A DNA stretch of 50,696 bases from Methanobrevibacter sp. UBA412 (lineage in GTDB: Archaea > Methanobacteriota > Methanobacteria > Methanobacteriales > Methanobacteriaceae), in assembly GCA_002495685.1 (NCBI GenBank), contig DAGJ01000003.1, positions 1 to 50,696 on the forward strand. Reading direction: 5' to 3'. Positions 11,343 through 19,444 of the stretch are shown here, piece after piece. The translations under genes and the position numbers were made by a program. Each line of letters starts with the position of its first letter. Within the stretch, counting starts at the first letter, position 1. The notes beneath the pieces are model-generated. The model was given only the letters and a program-made list of their open reading frames with translations. It was not told the origin of the DNA and did not search any database.

Positions 11343-11634
11343 TAAATATTTTTAAATCCAAACCATTATTTTTATTTTTTTCTTTTAAAACTTTTAATTA
11401 TTTTTTTAATAATTCTACTTTTTCTGAACAAAATTTTATAATAGTTTAAATAATAATTTTATGTTCAATTTTTAACTAGAAAATTCAATGACACTCTCTA
11501 TTTTTATGAAAAAAATTTAAATACTTTAAACAAGAAAAATTTAATTATAATTATTATTTTATAATAATTAATTAATTTTTTTTATAAAAATGTATTAAAT
11601 AAAAAACTTAAAAAATTAAGGAAGTGTTTTCGAG

Positions 11635-12476
11635 TTGAATTTAACTCAAATGGTTAAAATATCCTTAAAATATCCTTTTGAAAATAAAAAAGAATGGTTG
11701 TTACTTGGAATTATATTTTGTATTATAGAATTATTCAATGCTATTGCAGAAACTTTAGTAAGTCCAGAAGTTGCAGGGATTATAAAATTTATTTCATTAA
11801 TAATAGCAGTTTTTGTAGCTGGTTATGAAGTAAATGTAATTCACCATGCAATTCACGAATTAGAAGGGCTCCTGATTTTAATTGGAAGAAAAGTCTAGTT
11901 GAAGGTTTAAGATCTAAAGTATTCTATATTTTATACTTATTAATCCCAGTAGTAATTATCTATTTTGTAGCCTTTTTAACAAATCTCGGTAAAAATATTG
12001 GAATTGTAACTACAGCATTAAAAACTCATAAATATTTAAGTACAGTAATTGCTAATCAAGGTTTAAGTGATGCTTTTAAAATTAGTCAATTATCTACAGT
12101 AGTACCAGTGGATGTTATTAATAGCCTTATATTTGGTTTAATAGTAACATCAATAGTTGCAATAGTTGTAATTTTCTTATTTGTAATGTTTTCTGTTATA
12201 GGTCATATTATAAGTGATACTCATGGATTTAAACATGGTTTTAATCATAAATTAATATTTGAAAAAATTGGTAAAATTGGTTGGGGTAAAATGTTAGCAT
12301 GGTATATAAGTTTAATTATTATAGCATTTGCATTACTCATTTTAGCCACTATTATAGCAGAAATTTTACCATTTGAAATCGGCGTATACTTTGATATGTT
12401 ATTCATAATATCTTACATATTTATGGCTGGTTTCCATTATGTTGGAATGATTTATACAGAAACAGAATCAAATTAA
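11635..12476 (+). pseudogene. DUF4013 membrane protein, frameshifted
   Basis: Second DUF4013 gene. Reading starts at TTG 11635 (GGAAGTG upstream; ATG 11650 is an alternative) and runs in frame through the family region GYEVNVIHHAIHELEG. It then stops at 11898. The remainder of the family sequence (APDFNWKKSLVEGLRSKVF... to MIYTETESN) continues without interruption in the frame of GCT 11868 to 12476. One base is missing in the G run at 11866-11868; a GGGG there would restore a protein of about 280 residues. There are several hydrophobic segments. Either it is a true pseudogene, a slippage-controlled gene, or a sequencing error. Confidence 0.8.
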
Positions 12477-12491
12477 AATATAATTTTTTTT

Positions 12492-12553
12492 TGAGTATTA
12501 GGAATAAATACTATTTATTTTATTTTTATACTCATTACCTATTTTTTTTTAAA
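12492..12553 (+). terminator. Hairpin plus U tract after DUF4013 gene
   Basis: TGAGTAT at 12492-12498 pairs with ATACTCA at 12528-12534, with a nested AGTATT/AATACT pairing possible, and a run of nine or more T follows from about 12542. The position 16 bases after the stop codon suits transcription termination. Confidence 0.4.
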
Positions 12554-12705
12554 TAATAATTTTTTTTATTTTGGAAAAATATTCTATTTACTTTAATATA
12601 TTATTAACATACTAATTCTAATAAAAAAATATATTTAAATATATATGATGATTAAAATAATAATATTATACTAAAATATTTTAATATAAAAGGAATTGAG
12701 TATAT

Positions 12706-13514
12706 ATGGGTTCATTAAGCTTACTTAAACAATCATTAAACTATCCAATCAAAGATAAAAAGGACTTCATAGTTATTGCAGTAATATTATCCTTAACTCA
12801 AATCGTAGATTTTATACTAATTTCAATATTAAATATAAATTCATCAACTATTATAAGTACAATTAATTTTATTTTTAACATAATAATATTTGGTTATTTA
12901 TTAAATGTGATTAAAAGCACAATAAAAAATCATGATGAAATGCCTATTTTTTATTTTAAAAAAAATATAATTCCTGGGATAAAAGCGTCAATTCTTAGAT
13001 TAATATATTTTATAATACCAATATTTTTGACTGTTATATTATCATTTTTCTTAAAATATAATATAGATATATTACATAAAATTCCTGAGTTAATATTAAT
13101 TATAATAAAACAATCTTATACTTTAAAAGGTTCAGCAAATGCTCTTTATGTTTTTAAAGATTTGGTATTCCATAATTTATTTTTAGCTGTATTTGCATTG
13201 ATTTTAATAATTATTTTTGATATTGCAGGATTTATTGCAATAGGTAGGCTTGCAGAAACAAATAGTTTAAGAGAAGGTTTAAAAGTTAAAAAAATATTTA
13301 AAAAAATAGGATCAATAGGTTGGTTCAAATATATTCATTGGTATGTAATCTTTGTTATTTTCATAATAATATATACAATATTTACTGTAATAGTAAGTTT
13401 AATTCCATTGTTGGGGTATATATTGTAAGTTTCATATTAGCTCCTTATTATTTACTATTTAAATATCGTGAAATTGGGATAATGTATAAACAATCAAAAA
13501 ATAATGAATTATAA
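12706..13514 (+). pseudogene. DUF4013 membrane protein, frameshifted near C-terminus
   Basis: Third DUF4013 gene, ATG behind AAAGGAATTGAG. The frame from 12706 gives 240 residues with the family features LNYPIKDKKDF, GRLAETNSLREGLK and IGWFKYIHWY, then ends at TAA 13428 after LIPLLG. The conserved end of the family (VYIVSFILAPYYLLFKYREIG...) follows in the frame of GTA 13416 up to 13514. A single base is missing at the GGGG of 13413-13416; five G would restore about 269 residues. Unlike the 11635 copy only the last membrane segment and tail are lost, so the short product could still insert in the membrane. Confidence 0.78.
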
Positions 13515-13535
13515 AAATTAAAGGAGTGTTTTTTG

Positions 13536-14447
13536 TTGAAAGGCTTAATATTAATAGAAGATAATTTAGAGGAATATATTAAAACAGGAAAAACTCCAAA
13601 AGGAATTAAATTACTTTTAAAAATTTTTAAGAAAAACAATATAGAAACAGATTTAGTTAATTATAAAAACATTAAATTCAATTTAAATCAAGATAATCTT
13701 AAATTTACTATTAACAATAAAATATCAGCTAATCCGGATTTTGTTTTAAGTATAATTGTTCCAGAACCAGAAAATCATGATTATTATAATATTAAAAAAT
13801 GTTTTGAATACTTAAATGTTAAAGTTATAAACCTTATAGATAATGTGAATCTAGCTAGAAATAAATTTTTAACATTAGTAAAAATCAAGAATCATTTGTA
13901 TAATATTAAGGTTCCAAAAACTATGGAAATTAAAAATTTAGAAGATTCTAAAAATATTATACAGGAATTAGGTTTACCACTTGTAATAAAATTAAATAAT
14001 GGGTATGGTGGAGAAGGAATAAGTTTAATCCGTAATGAAATTGATTTAAAACATGAACTAAAAAAGATTAGTTTAAAAGAGGAATCTTATATTGCTCAAG
14101 AAGCTATAATGACAAGCACTTGTCGAGATGTTAGGATAGTAATATTAAATAATAAATTCTTTTATAGTTTTGAACGATATAATCCAAATGATTTTAGATC
14201 TAATAAACATCAAGGTGGAGGATTCAAGGATTACAATCCATCTAAAGACTTAATAAACTTTGCTATTAAAATTTCTAAAATTTTAGGTTTAGATTACTGT
14301 GGAATAGACTTTCTTTTTGGGGAATCAGATACATTTTATTTATGTGAAGTAAATACTTTTCCAGGTTTTTCTTATATACTAAAAAAGTATGATGAAGGAG
14401 ATAATAGTTTTTTAGATAAAATTTATTATTTACTTAATTATTTTTGA
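13536..14447 (+). CDS. RimK-like ATP-grasp ligase
   Basis: ATP-grasp protein of about 303 residues resembling the RimK/LysX group, which couples an amino acid or amine to a carboxylate through an acyl-phosphate. The ATP-binding core is visible: LGLPLVIKLNNGYGGEGI (phosphate-loop lid), YIAQEAI (adenine-contacting strand), RDVRIVILNNKF, and the metal-binding LCEVNTFPGF with Glu271/Asn273. The N-terminal 100 residues form the usual Rossmann-like pre-grasp domain. The start is TTG 13536 or the adjacent TTG 13533, both served by GGAGTG. The substrate cannot be read from sequence. It follows the DUF4013 gene by about 20 bases and precedes a polyprenyl-phosphate transporter, hinting at envelope or cofactor chemistry. 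Confidence 0.82.
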   Translation: MKGLILIEDNLEEYIKTGKTPKGIKLLLKIFKKNNIETDLVNYKNIKFNLNQDNLKFTINNKISANPDFVLSIIVPEPENHDYYNIKKCFEYLNVKVINLIDNVNLARNKFLTLVKIKNHLYNIKVPKTMEIKNLEDSKNIIQELGLPLVIKLNNGYGGEGISLIRNEIDLKHELKKISLKEESYIAQEAIMTSTCRDVRIVILNNKFFYSFERYNPNDFRSNKHQGGGFKDYNPSKDLINFAIKISKILGLDYCGIDFLFGESDTFYLCEVNTFPGFSYILKKYDEGDNSFLDKIYYLLNYF

Positions 14448-14540
14448 TATTGTGAAACATATAATTATTTATATTTGTTTTAATAAAGTGTAATTATTAT
14501 TTTATTTATTATAAAAATTATATTTATAGAGGTTATTTTG

Positions 14541-15401
14541 ATGAATAGTAAATTAAAAAACGCATTTTATATTTTTATCCGTGGATTATGCATGGGTTCA
14601 GCAGATATTGTTCCAGGAGTGAGTGGAGGGACAATAGCTTTAATAACAGGAATTTATGAACATTTAATTGGGGCTATTAGTAATATTAAATTCATATGGT
14701 TAAAACCATTACTCCATGGTGATTTTCATTCCTTTAAAACTAAATTATTAGAGGATATTGATTTTGAATTTTTCATACCATTACTTTTAGGGATAGCTAT
14801 AGCTTTCCTGTCTTTGGCAAAGGTTATTAATTTTTGTTTAGATGTGTATACTGCTTATACTTTTGCTTTCTTTTTAGGGTTAATTATAGCATCAGCTTAT
14901 ATTTTATACACTGAACTTGAAGAACTTAATATTAAAAGTTTAATTATTGTTGCAATATTTACAGTTTTAACTTTCATTTTTGTTGGTTTAAATCCTATTG
15001 CAGCTAATCATTCTATACCAATAATTTTTATATCTGCACTTATAGCTATTTGTGCTATGATTTTACCAGGTATTAGTGGATCATTTGTTCTTTTACTTTT
15101 AGGTCAATATCAATACATGCTTACTTGTTTAGCTAATTTAAAAATAGCGGACATTATAACATTCGTTTTAGGTGCTGTTATTGGTCTTCTTGGTTTTACT
15201 CGTGTTATTAAATGGTTATTAGAATATTATAAAGCAGCTACTATTAGTGCTCTTATTGGTATTATGTTAGGTAGTATTCGTTTACCTTATGTTAAGATGG
15301 CATCTAGTATGGCTGGAACTAATATAATTGCTATTGTTGCTTTAGTAATTATTGGATTTTTTGTTATTTATGTTCTTGAAAAGAAGTTTAAAATGGTTTA
15401 A
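14541..15401 (+). CDS. DUF368 / PopT-type polyprenyl-phosphate transporter
   Basis: 286-residue polytopic membrane protein of the DUF368 family. The N-terminal signature GLCMGSADIVPGVSGGTIAL and its inverted-repeat partner in the second half, CAMILPGISGSFVLLLLG, are diagnostic. Bacterial members were recently shown to recycle undecaprenyl phosphate across the membrane; by inference this one would flip an archaeal polyprenyl (dolichyl-type) phosphate used in envelope glycan or pseudomurein synthesis. Eight or more hydrophobic segments are seen. ATG 14541 sits 7 bases after GAGGT; a TTG one codon earlier is less likely. It follows the ATP-grasp gene by 93 bases. Confidence 0.88.
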   Translation: MNSKLKNAFYIFIRGLCMGSADIVPGVSGGTIALITGIYEHLIGAISNIKFIWLKPLLHGDFHSFKTKLLEDIDFEFFIPLLLGIAIAFLSLAKVINFCLDVYTAYTFAFFLGLIIASAYILYTELEELNIKSLIIVAIFTVLTFIFVGLNPIAANHSIPIIFISALIAICAMILPGISGSFVLLLLGQYQYMLTCLANLKIADIITFVLGAVIGLLGFTRVIKWLLEYYKAATISALIGIMLGSIRLPYVKMASSMAGTNIIAIVALVIIGFFVIYVLEKKFKMV

Positions 15402-15608
15402 TTTTATTCCAATTTAAACAATTTTTTTTCAAATTTTTTCTATATTTTTCCCTATTTTTTAAATAAAAGCTTATAATTGTCTCTTTTTGCATTAAATTTT
15501 TTAATAATTTTACTGATTTTTTGTCTTTTTTTCAATAAGTTAATATATTAAAAAGTATAATATTAAAATATTAATTTTTTTTAATTAGTGTGAGGAGGTT
15601 GTACTTAT

Positions 15609-17096
15609 ATGGCATTTATAAAACGAAAATATTTAATAGATTTAGAAACTATTCTCCATTACTTTGGGGAAGTGGGAATATTTATTGGAATTTCATTATT
15701 TATCCCAATTATTGTAGCATTAATTTATGGGGAAGAAGCTTATATAACTCCATTTTTATATGTTGGTATTTTTAGTATTGTTCTTTCTTTAATCCTTAAA
15801 TTTGGATTTAAAAAACGAAATAAAATGTCAATTAAGTTAAGTATGTTCTTTGTAATGTTCATATGGTTGTATATTTCTTTTTTAGGAGCATTACCTTATG
15901 TTCTTTCTGGTGAATTAACTTTTGTGAATGCTTTCTTTGAAGCTATGAGTGGTTTTACTACAACTGGTTTTACAATGTTTTCACCGACTCAAATGATACC
16001 TCATTGTATTAACTTTTGGAGAGGTTTCACACAATGGATTGGTGGTTTAGGAATAGTTTTTATGGTTTTAAGTATCATGCAAATTGTTGGAAATGATGTT
16101 AAACCATTATACAATGCTGAAGGACGAGATGAACGTATATTTCCAAGTATAAAACATACAACTAAATCAATGCTTTTAATTTACACTGGAATAACTGTTG
16201 TGGGTATTATATTATTTATTATTGCTGGAATGCCGGTATTTGACAGTATCTTTTACTCTTTCTCTGCAATATCAACTGGGGGATTTGCTTTATCTTCTTC
16301 TAGTATTTATCAATATAATAGTTTTCTTATAGAATTAGTTGCTATTGTTTTAATGATTTTAGGTGGGACAAATTTCAACCTTCATTATGTAGTTTTAAAA
16401 GGTAAATGGAGAGAATATTTTAAAGATATTGAAACAAAAATCTTTTTAGTAGTTTCAGTAGTGAGTATTCTTGTTATAGGATTACTTTTAACTTATCATA
16501 ATGTGTATGGATCTAATATTTTCCATAATTTCCGTTTTGCACTTTTCCAAGTAATATCTGCTATTACAACTACTGGTTTACAAACAAGTTTTGCTCCAGA
16601 ATTACATGGTGGTTACACTAATTTAGGAGTGTTCATTCTTGTTATTATAATGATTATAGGTGCAGGTACTGGATCTACTGGTGGGGGTATTAAACTTGAA
16701 AGAGTTGGAATAATGTATCATTCTATTCAAAACCATATTAAAAGTTTACTTGAACCTTCTAATGCAGTAGTAGTTAATAAGTACCATCATATCAAGGATT
16801 ATAGGATTGATGATAAGATGATGAAGTATACTTTAACTTTCATTTCTCTTTACTTAATCATTTATATTATTAGTGTTTTAATTGTTTTATTGTATTGTAA
16901 CGATTTATCTGGTGTTTTATTCGAAATTGCATCTGCTATGGGTAATGTGGGTTTAGGTGATGGATTAGTTGGTCCTACTTCACCATTAGTTGTTAAATTA
17001 GTTTATACTTTTGACTTTTGGGCTGGACGTTTAGAAATTTGGCCTGTAGTTATTGTATTTTATAATATTGCAAGAAAATTACATAAAACAATTTAA
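15609..17096 (+). CDS. trkH: Trk-type potassium uptake protein TrkH
   Basis: Membrane subunit of a Trk/Ktr potassium transporter, 495 residues, with about ten hydrophobic segments. The four pore-loop filter motifs are all present: SGFTTTGFTM (near 115), AISTGGFAL, AITTTGLQTS and SAMGNVGLGDG. Loops I-IV each keep the filter Gly. GAGGAGGT lies before the ATG. The regulatory RCK subunit TrkA is not in the window. A close paralogue follows directly at 17181, with long near-identical DNA stretches over the pore loops, indicating tandem duplication with possible gene conversion. Confidence 0.95.
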   Translation: MAFIKRKYLIDLETILHYFGEVGIFIGISLFIPIIVALIYGEEAYITPFLYVGIFSIVLSLILKFGFKKRNKMSIKLSMFFVMFIWLYISFLGALPYVLSGELTFVNAFFEAMSGFTTTGFTMFSPTQMIPHCINFWRGFTQWIGGLGIVFMVLSIMQIVGNDVKPLYNAEGRDERIFPSIKHTTKSMLLIYTGITVVGIILFIIAGMPVFDSIFYSFSAISTGGFALSSSSIYQYNSFLIELVAIVLMILGGTNFNLHYVVLKGKWREYFKDIETKIFLVVSVVSILVIGLLLTYHNVYGSNIFHNFRFALFQVISAITTTGLQTSFAPELHGGYTNLGVFILVIIMIIGAGTGSTGGGIKLERVGIMYHSIQNHIKSLLEPSNAVVVNKYHHIKDYRIDDKMMKYTLTFISLYLIIYIISVLIVLLYCNDLSGVLFEIASAMGNVGLGDGLVGPTSPLVVKLVYTFDFWAGRLEIWPVVIVFYNIARKLHKTI

Positions 17097-17180
17097 ATTA
17101 TTCTTTAATTTTTTTTAAAGTTTTATTAATGATAAAAATAATATACTAGTAATTGTTTATATATAGGGGTTTGTGTTAAA

Positions 17181-18719
17181 ATTTTTATTAGAAGCCGTAA
17201 ATTTACAAATAATTTTGAAACTCTTCTTCATTACTTTGGTGATGCTGGTCTAGTAGTAGGATTAGTTATTTTGCTCCCTATTTTTGTAGCATTTATTTAC
17301 AAAGAATATGAATTTGTTTTTCCTTTCTTTATTGTAGGTGTTTCTACTATTTTTGTTTCATTAATTCTTATTCATTTTTGTAAAAGAAAAAGTGAAATGA
17401 CTTTAAAATTAAGTATGTATCTTGCTGTTTTTCTTTGGTTATATTTTGCACTTATTGCGGCATTTCCTTATTTTATAAGTGGAGAGTTAAGTTTTCTTAA
17501 TGCTTATTTTGAAGCTATGAGTGGTTTAACAACTACTGGGTATAGTATGTTTCCAGATACTGGTGCAATACCTTACACTATTAATTTTTGGAGAGGTTTC
17601 ACACAATGGTTTGGTGGCTTAGGAATAATTTTTATGGTTTTAAGTTTAATGCAAGTTGCTGGAAATGATGTTACTCCTTTATATCAAGCTGAGGGGAGAA
17701 ATGAACGTATTTTCCCTAGTATTCGACATACTACAAAATTAATGTTAGTTTTTTATTTATGTTTTACAGCAGTTGGTATTATATGTTTTATTATAGCAGG
17801 AATGCCCGTTTTTGATAGTGTATTCTATACTTTTACTGCTTTATCTGGTGGTGGATTTGCTACTAGTAATAATAGTATTTTCCAATATGATAGTTTTAGA
17901 ATTGAAGTAGTAGCTATGGTTCTAATGATTTTAGGTGCTACTAACTTTAATTTACATTTTATGGTATTTAAGGGTCATATTAAAGAGTATTTTAAAGATA
18001 TTGAAACTAAAGTTTTTTTAACTGTTTTAATAGTTTCTACACTATTTTTAACAATTCTTTTATTAAATAATCATGTTTATGGTGCTAGTATTTTTGAAAA
18101 TTTCCGTTTTGCACTTTTCCAGGTAGTATCTGCTATTACAACTACTGGTTTGCAAACTAGTTTTCCTGCACAATTACATCAAGGTTACTATGCAATAGGT
18201 ACATTAGTTTTAACTATTATTATGATTATAGGTGCAGGTACTGGATCTACTGGAGGAGGTATTAAATGGTACAGAATAGGAGTTATGGTAAAAAGTATTA
18301 AAATTCAAATTCTTCATTTATTAAAACCTAGTAAAGCTATTGTACATGCGAAATATTATCATTTAAAAAAGCATGTTATAACAGACAAAATAATGAAAAA
18401 TACATTAATGTTTATATTAATTTATTTAATAGTTTTTGTTCTCAGTACAATGATTGTTTTAATTTATTATAATGATTTTTCAGGTGTGCTCTTTGAGATT
18501 GCTTCAGCTATGGGTAATGTAGGTTTAAGTGATGGTTTAATGACTTATCAATCTCCAAGTATTACTAAGATTGTTTATATTATTGATTTTTGGATTGGTC
18601 GTTTAGAAATCTGGCCTGTTCTTATTGTGATTTATAGTATTTTAAGAAAATTTAAAAAAGTAGGTAGAACTGTTGAGAAAGAAGAGAAAGTTGAAATTAA
18701 GAAATTGGAAAATAAGTAA
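17181..18719 (+). CDS. trkH: Trk-type potassium uptake protein TrkH (second copy, non-standard start)
   Basis: Paralogue of the preceding TrkH with filter loops SGLTTTGYSM, ALSGGGFATS, AITTTGLQTS and SAMGNVGLSDG, so a functional pore is expected; loop II has SGGGF where the neighbour has STGGF. The first standard start in frame is TTG 17271, but homology to the neighbour continues upstream of it (FETLLHYFGDAG against LETILHYFGEVG), so the real start is earlier. In frame there are only GTT 17175 and ATT 17181 after the Shine-Dalgarno AGGGG (17165-17169). I give ATT 17181, aligned within one or two residues of the neighbour's Met. A GTG start at 17173 plus a one-base deletion in the following T run is the alternative. 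The charged C-terminal tail EKEEKVEIKK is extra. Confidence 0.82.
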   Translation: MFIRSRKFTNNFETLLHYFGDAGLVVGLVILLPIFVAFIYKEYEFVFPFFIVGVSTIFVSLILIHFCKRKSEMTLKLSMYLAVFLWLYFALIAAFPYFISGELSFLNAYFEAMSGLTTTGYSMFPDTGAIPYTINFWRGFTQWFGGLGIIFMVLSLMQVAGNDVTPLYQAEGRNERIFPSIRHTTKLMLVFYLCFTAVGIICFIIAGMPVFDSVFYTFTALSGGGFATSNNSIFQYDSFRIEVVAMVLMILGATNFNLHFMVFKGHIKEYFKDIETKVFLTVLIVSTLFLTILLLNNHVYGASIFENFRFALFQVVSAITTTGLQTSFPAQLHQGYYAIGTLVLTIIMIIGAGTGSTGGGIKWYRIGVMVKSIKIQILHLLKPSKAIVHAKYYHLKKHVITDKIMKNTLMFILIYLIVFVLSTMIVLIYYNDFSGVLFEIASAMGNVGLSDGLMTYQSPSITKIVYIIDFWIGRLEIWPVLIVIYSILRKFKKVGRTVEKEEKVEIKKLENK

Positions 18720-18731
18720 ATATAATTTCTT

Positions 18732-19223
18732 TTATAAATATTTCTCTATTCCAGTATCTAATTTTTTCCATACATTAAATGTTACTTCTGGTAATCTTGT
18801 TACAAGGTTGGTTAGTTGATCTTGTATTTCTTCAGATTTTTCATTTATTGGTGTTGGTTCATTTGCTGTGTTAAAGTATATTGCAATTTTTTCATCTACT
18901 TTTATTACACCTTTTTTCTTAAGTTTTATTTTATCTAACATTACACCTATAAGGTTTAGTTGATAAATTAGATTAGCTTTCTCATCATTATCAAATATTG
19001 AATATTCAATAGTATAAAGTTCATTTTTCTTATATTCTTCATACTTTAATCTTAGGTAACTGTAAGCATTATTGTTTATTGGATAATAATAATCAAAGTC
19101 TTCATCTTTAAAATCAACTTTCTTAAAAATCAAAACTCTATTATCACTAGCTTCAACCTTATCTAACAATTCTGGTTTTAAATCCTTTCTAATGCTACTA
19201 ATCTTACTTTCAAAATCTTTCAT
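18732..19223 (-). CDS. Hypothetical cytosolic protein
   Basis: 163-residue protein I do not recognise. The start is the ATG of MKDFESKISSIRK, with GGGGAAG 7 bases upstream; the open frame extends further but without a binding site. It is mixed alpha/beta in composition and rich in Asp, Lys and Tyr, with segments such as FDYYYPINNNAYSYLRLKY and VDEKIAIYFNTANEP. There is no signal peptide, membrane helix or Cys pair. It converges with the TrkH gene (12 bases between stops) and is divergent from the kinase-like gene at 19445. Confidence 0.7.
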   Translation of the reverse strand: MKDFESKISSIRKDLKPELLDKVEASDNRVLIFKKVDFKDEDFDYYYPINNNAYSYLRLKYEEYKKNELYTIEYSIFDNDEKANLIYQLNLIGVMLDKIKLKKKGVIKVDEKIAIYFNTANEPTPINEKSEEIQDQLTNLVTRLPEVTFNVWKKLDTGIEKYL

Positions 19224-19444
19224 AAAAAAACTTCCCCATATTATAAAATAATACAAAATATATCTATAATAAGATTTATAATAAAACAAACCTTTTATAA
19301 TTAATCCCTAAAAAAACTAAAACCCTTACTAAAATTATAAATTTATATATTAAAAACTTAAAATAGTATAGTATAATAAATAAAAAGAAAAGTAAATTTT
19401 TTAACAATTATTTTTAATCCTTATTTTTTCAAAAGAGTGATTTG

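Noticed and set aside
12108..12476. A separate small membrane-protein gene
   Set aside because: No ribosome binding site; the sequence continues the interrupted DUF4013 gene without a gap in homology.
13320..13514. A separate 64-residue gene
   Set aside because: Only its second half is coding-like, and that is the displaced C-terminus of the third DUF4013 gene.
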